Origin: JANQOH01 sp965201115 | GTDB lineage: Bacteria; Pseudomonadota; Alphaproteobacteria; UBA7887 | NCBI GenBank assembly: GCA_965201115.1 | Contig: OZ241745.1 | Location: forward strand, 1,984,001 to 2,048,000 | Length of the DNA: 64,000 nucleotides | Direction: 5' to 3' | Shown: positions 1-8,255 of the stretch, piece after piece | Layout: each line of letters begins with the position of its first letter | How positions within the stretch are numbered: the stretch's first letter is position 1 | Notes under the pieces: model-generated | Seen by the model: the letters and a program-made list of their open reading frames with translations, nothing else | The model's database searches: none | What the model was told of the DNA's origin: nothing | Position numbers and translations under genes: made by a program

Positions 1-334
1 GGCTGACCTGCGCGCCCTCCGCTGTCAACCAGGCGTCGTCCTCCGCAGGCTTCGCCTCCACAACGCCGCGTTCCGGAGCCTGCCCCGCGCGCGGACGGCC
101 TCGCTGAACCTGACCCGCCGCATACAACCCGAAATCCGGATGCCCCGCGCCTTGGTCCGCAAGGTCCCCGACGCAAAACACGCGCGGCTTGAGCCCCGCG
201 CCGACGGCGTCCAGCAACCCCGCCAACGGCGCATAGCTCGACCGCTCCGCCGTGGCGCCCCCGGATCCGCGCACCCGCGCCAGTTCCGAGAAGTACGCCG
301 CCGCCGCGCCCGCCGCCTCGTCCATGCCCGCCAT
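1..334 (-). CDS. Single-chain restriction-modification protein, copy 1 (N-terminal part, cut by window edge)
   Basis: The first 111 residues, read on the minus strand from an ATG at 334, are almost identical to the two complete paralogues to the right. The segment keeps HPDFG and the later EAK motif, which together form a PD-(D/E)XK nuclease signature (P66, D67, E93, K95 in copy 2 numbering). The rest, including methylase and specificity regions, lies left of the window, so it cannot be said whether this copy is intact. Its start lies exactly 3518 bp from the equivalent ATG of copy 2, so this is the third unit of a tandem array. The upstream leader (335-525) is also shared with copy 2. An alternative ATG three codons in, at 325, is possible. 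Confidence 0.75.
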   Translation of the reverse strand, partial: MAGMDEAAGAAAAYFSELARVRGSGGATAERSSYAPLAGLLDAVGAGLKPRVFCVGDLADQGAGHPDFGLYAAGQVQRGRPRAGQAPERGVVEAKPAEDDAWLTAEGAQVS

Positions 335-525
335 CGCCGCCCCCGCCCCAAGCCGTGAAACGATACGCGGCCCGGCCGCCCCGGTCCACCCGCCCGCGAT
401 ACCGTCGCCGCGTCCCTCCCCCCGAGGGGAGCCCCCGCAGCCCCTCGGCCCGTGCGCGCTGTCCGGCATATCGCCGGCGCTTCCGGAAACGGCGCCGCGT
501 CCGAAACGAAATGCCGCCGGCGGCG
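335..525 (-). repeat. Shared leader of the restriction gene array, copy 1/2 junction
   Basis: About 190 bp between the stop of copy 2 and the start of copy 1. It is nearly identical to the copy 2/3 junction at 3853-4043. Just after the copy 2 stop codon lies the palindrome GCCGCCGGCGGC (512-523), followed on the minus strand by ATTTCGTTT, a weak terminator-like hairpin. A block of about 50 bp next to the start is also shared with the region upstream of copy 3. No clear promoter was found inside, so each copy may be read from an upstream signal. Confidence 0.7.
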
Positions 526-3500
526 CTACAGCTTCCCTGTCAACTGGAGAATCGCTGCGATACGCCGCGCGATTTCAGAAAATTCCAGGATTTCCCGCGA
601 TTCCAACGCTCGTCCCAGGATGCGGTGCTCCCGATACGAAAGCCACTTCTTGAGCGCTTGGTAACCGCCCAATTTGTAGCGCCATGCCTCGGCGGGCACG
701 TTGCGCCACAACGCGCGGTCATTGATATGCACATCGTATGTCGTCGCGCCAAGCGAGGTGTTCGCGGCGCGCTCTTCGGGCGTCGGCGCGCGTTCGACGG
801 CGCGGCCCTGACCGGGCATGACGGCGTCCCCCGCTCCGGCAGGATAGCCCCAACCGGCGGTAACCGCGAAATCGCCGCTTCTCATGCTGCGTCCGTCGAC
901 GGTGGCGGGGACGGCGATGACGGCGAGCTCGGGGCGTAGCGCGCCGTGCGTAACGCCGGGCACGAGCGCTTCGGGGTCGAGCAGGGCGGCGAGCTTGCGG
1001 CCCCGCGCCGCCGAATCGGCAAGCGCGTCGGCAGCGCCCTTGTCGTCGTCGGGCCAGCCGGGGAGCGGGATGCGCGGCCATTCCGTGCGCAGCGCATCGG
1101 CGTTCGCTTCGCGCCAATGCGGATCGTGAAGAACCGCGAGAACATGATAGAACAAGTCTTCCATGTTTGCCCCGACGCGATCGAGCCAACGCCGCGCGGC
1201 CGGGGAAAGATTGGTCCGATATTCCTTGCGGTCGTCATAGAGCCGCGCCGGAAAGAAATGAGTCCCCCAATTTCCCAGCTTCCAGCCGCCGATGTAACGC
1301 ACCAGGGCGCCATGGGAAAACGTTCCTGTTTCTCGCGTATTCGCGGCGATCCATAAATTCCGATCGGATACATGCGGTTTATAGGCTGCCCGCTTCGCGT
1401 CGAGCAACTCGGTATCCGGATCCCAATACAGCCAGCGATTATCGAACGGTCGGTAGGCATGGCGGACAAAACCGCCGTCGACGGGGCCGCCGCGCGCGAG
1501 CAGCGCATCGCGCCCGGCGCGCGCGTCGAACCTTGCCGTCGTCTTCATGGTCGCGGGATAGCGTCGCGCGATTTCTTCGTGACTCAGCGCGGGGTCAAAA
1601 TAGTCGCCTATGCGCGCTTTCAGGCGGTCAAGGTCGATGTCTATCAGGAATCCGTCGCGACCGGTATTTACTCCCGGAAACGATATCGGAAACAACTCGC
1701 GCAATGTCGGCGAATCGAACCAATGCTCGCTCACGGCAACCGGTTTGAACGGCAATCCGAGGCGCAGGTTCGGCTCCATAAGCGAGTAGCCCGAATCGAT
1801 TTCCGGCCCATCGAGACTGTCCAGCAAAGCCTTGCGCCTGTCGGCGGCGCGCGCATGATCGAAATCGCGGTATTGCACGCGCGCCGGAGGCGGCGATGCG
1901 GGCAGCGCCCCCGATCGGGACAGCAGCGCAATGCTTGTCCCGACCTTGATCCCCGGCGATTGACCCGGAAGCGCAAACACCGTCTCGCTCGTCCGCCCGT
2001 CGGGCGCGTATTCCGAGATAATCCGGTCGCCATGCAGATTGTCGATGCGGATGGCGTCGAACGCCTCCAGGTAACGCTCGCGCATGCCCGTGAACGACAA
2101 GCCGTCGAGCCATGAATAGTTCGAGATGAAGCACACGACGCCGCGGCCCGTCTTCTCGACGATGCGCCGCTCCGCCATGCGGAAAAATCGCACATACAGG
2201 TCGTTCAACCCCTGTCCTTCGGGTTTGCGCACGCGCTTCGCCGCGCGGTAGGCGTCCGCAAGCGCGCTCTCCTCGCCCACCGCCATGCCCGCGAAGCCGT
2301 TGTAGGGCGGATTGCCCAGGATAACGAGTATCGGCGCATCGAGTTTCACGCGCTCGGCGCGGCCGCGCTCATCCTCCAGTTCCGGGAACGGCAGCGGCGT
2401 CTTGTCCTCCTCGGGCTCCCAACCCGTGAGCGCGTTGGTGAGGATGATTTGCGCGCGTTCGTCGCGGTTTTCCGCCAACGGCGCGTCGAGCGCCCGCAAC
2501 GCCAGCCCCACTTGCAGATGCGCCACCACGAACGGCGCCGGCATGATCTCGAAACCGAACACACGCGTCAGCGCCGCCTCCTTCACGCGCGACCCCGCCA
2601 GCGCGCCCAACCCCCGCCCCTCCAGATTTGCCGCGATGCGCCGCAACACCTCCGCCAGATAGGCGCCCGTCCCGCAGCAGGGGTCCAGCACATAGACGTT
2701 CTCAGCCGCAAGTCCCTCGGCAATGCCCAAATCGTCCTTCAACGCACGATCCACCCGCGCCACCATGTAGCGTACCACCTCCGACGGCGTGTACCAAACC
2801 CCCAATTGCTTGCGCAGCGCCGGGTCGAAAGCCTCAAGGAAAGGTTCGTAGAAATACGGAACCGCCTCGCCTTCCGAGAAACGCGCGAAAAACGCCGTCC
2901 GATCCACACGGTCGAGCGCCGCCGCCGTCCAGTCCAAAACCTCCACAAGCCCGAGAGGATGCAAACGGCCCGGCTGCGAAAGCTGCGCGAACAGTCCGGC
3001 CAGCACCGGGGCGCGCAAATGCCACACGGCGGTGCGCCAGTCGAACGCGCCCACCGGCGTCGGCGTCTGCCGCGCCCACAGCACCCACGCGGAAAACACG
3101 CCGTAGAACAGCGTCTGCACAAGCGTCGAGCGGAAAAAGCGCGCCCCGGCCGCGCCCTCGAACCGAGCGCCCAGCGCCTCCTCCAGCGCCTTGCGGACGG
3201 CATCGAGAGCCCGCGCGTCCTCGGCGGCCTCCACACGCGAGAGCCCGTCGCGCGCATACGACGCCAAAAGCCACGCCAAGTCCTTCGGCTCCGCAAGCGC
3301 CGCGCGGTGCGAAAGCGCCCGCGCAAGATACTCGCATAGCGCCGCGCCTGCCTCGCGGGCGAAGGCGCGCGGCGTCTCAAGCCGTTTCGCAAACGCTTCC
3401 GCGCTGTCCGCGAGGCGGAAGGTCTCCAGCTTCGCGGGGCGTCCGTCCGCCCCGGCGCCCACGAGCACGAAATCCCGCGTGTTGGTGACAAGCACGAGCC

Positions 3501-3852
3501 GGTAGCGGCCCCAATAGCGGCTGACCTGCGCGCCCTCCGCTGTCAACCAGGCGTCGTCCTCCGCAGGCTTCGCCTCCACAACGCCGCGTTCCGGAGCCTG
3601 CCCCGCGCGCGGACGGCCCCGCTGAACCTGACCCGCCGCATACAACCCGAAATCCGGATGCCCCGCGCCCTGATCCGCAAGGTCGCCGACGCAAAACACG
3701 CGCGGCTTGAGCCCCGCGCCGACGGCGTCCAGCAACCCCGCCAGCGGCGCATAGCTCGACCGCTCCGCCGTGGCGCCCCCGGACCCGCGCACCCGCGCCA
3801 GTTCCGAGAAGTACGCCGCCGCCGCGCCCGCCGCCCCATCCATGCCCGCCAT
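526..3852 (-). CDS. Single-chain (type ISP/IIG-like) restriction-modification protein, copy 2
   Basis: A protein of 1108 residues combining DNA cleavage and adenine methylation in one chain. Residues 1-130 hold a PD-(D/E)XK nuclease signature (P66, D67, E93, K95). Around residue 387 is methylase motif I (DPCCGTG, AdoMet binding) and near 513 the catalytic NPPY of gamma-class N6-adenine methylases. The last 400 residues match the general layout of the type ISP specificity region. I see no helicase motifs, unlike true type ISP enzymes. The ATG at 3852 follows a G-rich ribosome site and matches copy 1; the frame stays open to 4203, but that part overlaps the tail of copy 3 and is not conserved. 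The catalytic half is nearly identical to copy 3, whereas the part after NPPY is strongly diverged, which suggests a different DNA target. Whether it cuts DNA is inference from family knowledge. Confidence 0.85.
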   Translation of the reverse strand: MAGMDGAAGAAAAYFSELARVRGSGGATAERSSYAPLAGLLDAVGAGLKPRVFCVGDLADQGAGHPDFGLYAAGQVQRGRPRAGQAPERGVVEAKPAEDDAWLTAEGAQVSRYWGRYRLVLVTNTRDFVLVGAGADGRPAKLETFRLADSAEAFAKRLETPRAFAREAGAALCEYLARALSHRAALAEPKDLAWLLASYARDGLSRVEAAEDARALDAVRKALEEALGARFEGAAGARFFRSTLVQTLFYGVFSAWVLWARQTPTPVGAFDWRTAVWHLRAPVLAGLFAQLSQPGRLHPLGLVEVLDWTAAALDRVDRTAFFARFSEGEAVPYFYEPFLEAFDPALRKQLGVWYTPSEVVRYMVARVDRALKDDLGIAEGLAAENVYVLDPCCGTGAYLAEVLRRIAANLEGRGLGALAGSRVKEAALTRVFGFEIMPAPFVVAHLQVGLALRALDAPLAENRDERAQIILTNALTGWEPEEDKTPLPFPELEDERGRAERVKLDAPILVILGNPPYNGFAGMAVGEESALADAYRAAKRVRKPEGQGLNDLYVRFFRMAERRIVEKTGRGVVCFISNYSWLDGLSFTGMRERYLEAFDAIRIDNLHGDRIISEYAPDGRTSETVFALPGQSPGIKVGTSIALLSRSGALPASPPPARVQYRDFDHARAADRRKALLDSLDGPEIDSGYSLMEPNLRLGLPFKPVAVSEHWFDSPTLRELFPISFPGVNTGRDGFLIDIDLDRLKARIGDYFDPALSHEEIARRYPATMKTTARFDARAGRDALLARGGPVDGGFVRHAYRPFDNRWLYWDPDTELLDAKRAAYKPHVSDRNLWIAANTRETGTFSHGALVRYIGGWKLGNWGTHFFPARLYDDRKEYRTNLSPAARRWLDRVGANMEDLFYHVLAVLHDPHWREANADALRTEWPRIPLPGWPDDDKGAADALADSAARGRKLAALLDPEALVPGVTHGALRPELAVIAVPATVDGRSMRSGDFAVTAGWGYPAGAGDAVMPGQGRAVERAPTPEERAANTSLGATTYDVHINDRALWRNVPAEAWRYKLGGYQALKKWLSYREHRILGRALESREILEFSEIARRIAAILQLTGKL

Positions 3853-4043
3853 CGCCGCCCCCGCCCCAAGCCGCGAAACGATACGCGGCCCGGCCGCCCC
3901 GGTCCACCCGCCCGCGATACCGTCGCCGTGGTCCTCCCTCCGAGGGGAGCCCCCGCAGCCCCTCGGCCCGTGCGCGCTGTCCGGCATATCGCTGGCGCTT
4001 CCGGAAACGGCGCCGCGCCCGAAACGAAATGCCGCCGGCGGCG
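3853..4043 (-). repeat. Shared leader of the restriction gene array, copy 2/3 junction
   Basis: Second copy of the roughly 190-bp junction found at 335-525, differing at only a few positions. It carries the same GCCGCCGGCGGC palindrome directly after the stop of copy 3. The conserved junction plus the gene gives a repeat unit of about 3.52 kb, so the array arose by duplication of a whole gene with its leader. Confidence 0.7.
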
Positions 4044-7000
4044 CTACAGCTTCCCTGTCAACTGGAGAATCGCTGCGATACGCCGCGCGATCTGCGAAAA
4101 TTCCAGAACTTCCCGCGATTCCAGAGCCCGCCCCAGGATCGGGCGCTCCCTGTATGAAAGCCACTTCTTGAGCACCTGATAGCCGCCGAGCCTGTAGACC
4201 CACACGGCAGATGGAACGTTGCGCCAGAACGCGCGGTCGTTGATATGCACGTCGAAAGCCGTATCGCCAAGCGCAAGGGACGATAGGGCGCGTTGGGCAG
4301 GCGCGCGGCCGCGCTCAACGGCGCGGCCTCGTCCGGGCATAACGGCGCCTTTCGCGCCGAAATAGCCCCAACCCGCATCGAGCGCAAAATCGTCCCCCGT
4401 CATATTGCGCCCATCCACGGTAGCGGGGACCGCGATGGCCGCCAGTTCCGGGCGCAACGCGCCTTGCGTCACGCCGGGAACGGCCGCCTCGGGGTCGAGC
4501 AGGCGGACCAATGCGCGGCCGCGCTCGGCCATGCGCGCAAACGTATTCGCGGCGCCCCCGGCCTTGCCGTCGGGCCAGCCGGGGAGAGGGATACGCGGCC
4601 ATTCCATACGCAACGCTCCGGCGTTGTCTTCCCGATAGCCGGGGTCGTGCAAGGCCGCGACGACGCAAGCGAACAAGTCCTCGACGCCGAAACCCAGGCG
4701 ATCGAGGTAACGGCGCGCCGCATCCGACAGGTTGGCCCGCCGCGCGCCGTTGCCGCCATTGCATATGTCGTCGTCGCGCAGCCACGCCGGAATCATGTTC
4801 GCACCGCGTTCGATCAGATGGAGCGACGCCATGCGCCGCGTAACGCAGGCCTGCGGCCCTTCAGGGTTTTTCCTCAAATGCGGCGCTGCCGACAGCCATA
4901 TGTTTTTCTCGAAAACATGAGGACGATATTCGGGCCGCCGCTCGTTGAGCAGTTTCGTTTCGGCTTCCCAGTAAAGCCAGCGCATGTCGAAAGGGCGATA
5001 GGCGTGACGGATAAATCCCGCCGGGTTCGGCCCTCCGCGCGCGAGCAGCGCATCGCGGACAGCGCGCGGATCGTAGCGCGCCTTGGGCGCCATCGCCGCC
5101 GGGTGCAGATGCGCAAGCCGTTCGTGGTTCAGCCGCGCATCGAAATAATCCGCCACTCGCGATTCGAGGCGCTTGCGGTCGACGTCGATGACAAATGCAT
5201 CGCGATTCGTATTTACGCCGGAGAAATTGACCGGGAACAGATCGGGCAAGGCAGGCCAGCCGAACCACGATTCCCGCGCCGCCGCGGAACGGAACGGCAG
5301 CCCCAACGAATGCCGTGGGGCGAATTCGTCGTAGAGCGCGGCCGGCTCCGCGTCCGCGGTCGCCAGCAATTCCGCGCGTTTTTGCCGGCCCCACAAGTGG
5401 CGAAAGCCGATCGATGGCGTGGGCGCATGATCGCCCTTGCGCACGAGCGTCGCGATGGCAACGCCCACCTTGATGCCCGCGGACCCGCCCTCGCCGGAGA
5501 ACACGCTGGGATCCGGCGAACCGTCGGGCGCCTTGCCGCCCCGGAATGTGTCGCCGTTCAGGCAGTCGATGCGGATGGCGTCGAACGCGTCCAGATAGCG
5601 CTCGCGCATTCCGGCAAACGACCGTCCATCGAGCCATGAATAGTTGGAGATGAAACACACGACGCCGCGGCCCGTTTTCTCGGCAATGCGCCGCTCCGCC
5701 ATGCGGAAAAAGCGCACATACAGATCGTGCAAGGCCCGCGTGTCGGGCAGCCGAACGTGTTTGCCGGCTCGGTAGGCGTTCAGGAACTCCTGCTCCTCGG
5801 CAACGGCGACGCCCGCGAAGCCGTTGTAGGGTGGGTTGCCTAGGATAACGAGTATCGGCGCGTCGAGCTTCACGCGTTCGGCGCGGTCGCGCTCCTCCTC
5901 CAGTTCCGGGAACGGCAGCGGCGCCTTGTCGTTCCCGCGCTCCCAACCGGTAAGCGCGTTGGTGAGGATGATTTGCGCGCGTTCGTCGCCGTTTTCCGCC
6001 AACGGCGCATCGAGCGCCCGCAACGCCAGCCCCACTTGCAGATGCGCCACCGCGAACGGCGCCGGCATGATCTCGAAACCGAACACGCGCGTGAGCGCCG
6101 CCTCCTTCACGCGCGACCCCGCCAGCGCGCCAAGGCCGCGTCCCTTCAGATTCGCCGCGATACGCCGCAGGACCTCCGCCAGATACGCCCCCGTCCCGCA
6201 ACACGGGTCCAGCACATAGACGTTCTCCGCCGCAAGCCCCTCGGCAATGCCCAAATCGTCCTTCAACGCACGATCCACCCGCGCCACCATGTAACGCACC
6301 ACCTCGCTGGGCGTGTACCAAACGCCCAACTGCTTGCGCAGCGCCGGGTCGAAAGCCTCAAGGAAAGGTTCGTAGAAATACGGAACCGCCTCGCCTTCCG
6401 AGAAACGCGCGAAAAACGCGCCGCGATCCACGCGATCGAGCGCCGCCGCCGTCCAGTCCATGACTTCGACGAGGTCGAGTTGCCTGAGCTTGCTCGGCTG
6501 CGAGAGTTGTTCGAACAGCGCGGCCAGCACCGGGGCGCGCAAGTGCCACGCGGCGGTGCGCCAGTCGAACGCGCCCGTCGGCGTCTGCCGCGCCCACAGC
6601 ACCCACGCGGAGAACACGCCGTAGAACAGCGTCTGCACAAGCGTCGAGCGGAAAAAGCGCGCGCCCTGCTCGCCTTCGAACCGCGCCCCCAGCGCCTCCT
6701 CCAGCGCCCTGCGCACAGCCGCCAACGCCGCCGAATCGCCCGCCCCCTCCACGCGCGAAAGCCCGTCGCGCGCATATGACGCCAAAAGCCACGCCAAGTC
6801 CTTCGGCTCCGCAAGCGCCGCGCGGTGCGAAAGCGCCCGCGCAAGATACTCGCATAGCGCCGCGCCTGCCTCGCGGGCGAAGGCGCGCGGCGTCTCAAGC
6901 CGTTTCGCAAACGCTTCCGCGCTGTCCGCGAGGCGGAAAGTCTCCAGTTTCGCGGGGCGTCCGTCCGCCCCGGCGCCCACGAGCACGAAATCCCGCGTGT

Positions 7001-7364
7001 TGGTGACAAGCACAAGCCGGTAACGGCCCCAATAGCGGCTGACCTGCGCGCCCTCCGCCGTCAACCAGGCGTCGTCTTCCGCAGGCTTCGCCTCCACGAC
7101 GCCCCGTTCCGGAGCCTGCCCCGCGCGCGGACGGCCCCGCTGAACCTGACCCGCCGCATACAACCCGAAATCCGGATGCCCCGCGCCTTGGTCCGCAAGA
7201 TCGCCGACGCAAAACACGCGTGGCTTGAGCCCCGTGCCGACGGCGTTCAGCAACCCCGCCAGCGGCGCATAGCTCGATCGTTCCGCCGTGGCGCCCCCGG
7301 ACCCGCGCACCCGCGCCAGTTCCGAGAAGTACGCCGCCGCCGCCGCGCCCGCCGCCTCGTCCAT
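4044..7364 (-). CDS. Single-chain (type ISP/IIG-like) restriction-modification protein, copy 3
   Basis: A protein of 1106 residues, the first gene of the tandem array in reading direction. The nuclease signature (HPDFG, then EAK), methylase motif I (DPCCGTGAYLAE, about residue 385) and NPPY (about 510) are all intact. It matches copy 2 closely up to NPPY, then diverges: the next 450 residues share only scattered blocks (for example SNYSWLDG and FVRHAYRPF/FIRHAYRPF), and the last 45 residues are again nearly the same. This is the pattern expected when the target-recognition part changes under a constant catalytic frame. The ATG used by copies 1 and 2 three codons upstream is GTA here, so the start is the ATG at 7364. 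Its leader is shared with the other copies up to about 7432. No separate methylase, specificity subunit or control protein is visible beside the array. Confidence 0.85.
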   Translation of the reverse strand: MDEAAGAAAAAYFSELARVRGSGGATAERSSYAPLAGLLNAVGTGLKPRVFCVGDLADQGAGHPDFGLYAAGQVQRGRPRAGQAPERGVVEAKPAEDDAWLTAEGAQVSRYWGRYRLVLVTNTRDFVLVGAGADGRPAKLETFRLADSAEAFAKRLETPRAFAREAGAALCEYLARALSHRAALAEPKDLAWLLASYARDGLSRVEGAGDSAALAAVRRALEEALGARFEGEQGARFFRSTLVQTLFYGVFSAWVLWARQTPTGAFDWRTAAWHLRAPVLAALFEQLSQPSKLRQLDLVEVMDWTAAALDRVDRGAFFARFSEGEAVPYFYEPFLEAFDPALRKQLGVWYTPSEVVRYMVARVDRALKDDLGIAEGLAAENVYVLDPCCGTGAYLAEVLRRIAANLKGRGLGALAGSRVKEAALTRVFGFEIMPAPFAVAHLQVGLALRALDAPLAENGDERAQIILTNALTGWERGNDKAPLPFPELEEERDRAERVKLDAPILVILGNPPYNGFAGVAVAEEQEFLNAYRAGKHVRLPDTRALHDLYVRFFRMAERRIAEKTGRGVVCFISNYSWLDGRSFAGMRERYLDAFDAIRIDCLNGDTFRGGKAPDGSPDPSVFSGEGGSAGIKVGVAIATLVRKGDHAPTPSIGFRHLWGRQKRAELLATADAEPAALYDEFAPRHSLGLPFRSAAARESWFGWPALPDLFPVNFSGVNTNRDAFVIDVDRKRLESRVADYFDARLNHERLAHLHPAAMAPKARYDPRAVRDALLARGGPNPAGFIRHAYRPFDMRWLYWEAETKLLNERRPEYRPHVFEKNIWLSAAPHLRKNPEGPQACVTRRMASLHLIERGANMIPAWLRDDDICNGGNGARRANLSDAARRYLDRLGFGVEDLFACVVAALHDPGYREDNAGALRMEWPRIPLPGWPDGKAGGAANTFARMAERGRALVRLLDPEAAVPGVTQGALRPELAAIAVPATVDGRNMTGDDFALDAGWGYFGAKGAVMPGRGRAVERGRAPAQRALSSLALGDTAFDVHINDRAFWRNVPSAVWVYRLGGYQVLKKWLSYRERPILGRALESREVLEFSQIARRIAAILQLTGKL

Positions 7365-7669
7365 GCCCGCTACCGCCGCCCCCGCCCCAAGCCGCGAAAC
7401 GATACGCGGCCCCGCCGCCGCGGTCCACCGCCCGCGCTCCCGACGATGCGCATATCGCCGGCATACTCTCTCATGCAGGGCCGTTCGACGGCGCGGCGCT
7501 TCTCCGGCCTCCCCGGCCTTGCGGACACGCCGGACAACGGCGCCCGGCTGTCGCGAATGCGTCGCGCCGCACGCCGGGACGCCGGTATCGACGACGTCCG
7601 GGGGCTTCGCGGCGCGCCGCTGCGCCGACCCGCCCGCCGAAAAATTGCGCGGCGCGTTTTCGCGGCCTG

Positions 7670-7698
7670 TTGCGCGGCGCGCGGGGCTGTCTTATACG
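7670..7698 (+). promoter_or_regulatory. Putative sigma-70 promoter of the iorAB operon
   Basis: TTGCGC at 7670-7675 and TATACG at 7693-7698 are separated by 17 bp, about 100 bp before the iorA start. The same -10 sequence occurs before rpsT. The rest of the 7365-7800 gap holds the end of the restriction gene leader (to about 7432) and otherwise nothing recognisable. Confidence 0.45.
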
Positions 7699-7800
7699 CT
7701 ACGCAACGGCGCGGGGGGCCGGGTCTTGCGGCGCGCGCCGCGCGCCCCGGAGGCTTCGGCGCCGTTACGGTGTTCGAACAACCGAGTACGGGAGGCAACT

Positions 7801-8253
7801 TTGGCACTTCTCACCATCAACGGCGTCGCGCACGTCGTGGATGCGCCCGAGGATACCCGCCTTCTCTGGGTCATTCGCGAGGGATTGCGGTTGACCGGGA
7901 CGAAGTTCGGGTGCGGCGCGGGGCTCTGCGGCGCCTGTACCGTCCACGTGGACGGCGAGGCGATGCGTTCGTGCCAGCTGACGCTGGCGGACGTGGCGGG
8001 CGCGCGTATCACCACCATCGAGGGCCTGGACCCCAAGGGCCAGCACCCGCTGCAGCGGGCGTGGGTGGCCGAGCAGGTTCCGCAATGCGGCTACTGTCAG
8101 TCGGGCCAAATCATGCAGGCGGCGGCGCTGCTCAACGCCAACCCCAACCCCGGCGACGGCGAGATCGTCGATGCGATGAACGGCAACATCTGTCGTTGCC
8201 AAGCGTATGTGCGCATCAAGAAGGCGATCAAGCGCGCCGCGATGGAGGCCTGA
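7801..8253 (+). CDS. iorA: (2Fe-2S)-binding small subunit of a molybdenum hydroxylase (IorA type)
   Basis: Electron-transfer subunit of an isoquinoline 1-oxidoreductase/aldehyde-oxidase type molybdenum hydroxylase, 150 residues. The N-terminal plant-type ferredoxin domain binds one cluster through C38, C43, C46 and C58; the C-terminal helical domain binds the second through C96, C99 (CGYC), C131 and C133 (CRC). These are all eight cysteines expected. The start is a TTG at 7801 preceded by GGGAGG at six bases; longer readings upstream are low-complexity and unlike the family. Two bases separate its stop from the start of the large subunit, so the two are co-translated. The substrate cannot be told from sequence; many such pairs oxidise aldehydes or N-heterocycles. 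Confidence 0.92.
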   Translation: MALLTINGVAHVVDAPEDTRLLWVIREGLRLTGTKFGCGAGLCGACTVHVDGEAMRSCQLTLADVAGARITTIEGLDPKGQHPLQRAWVAEQVPQCGYCQSGQIMQAAALLNANPNPGDGEIVDAMNGNICRCQAYVRIKKAIKRAAMEA

Positions 8254-8255
8254 AC

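Noticed and set aside
3853..4203. In-frame upstream extension of restriction copy 2 (about 117 extra residues)
   Set aside because: It overlaps the tail of copy 3 in another frame, covers the shared leader, is not matched at the other copies, and has no family resemblance. GC-rich DNA keeps frames open by chance.
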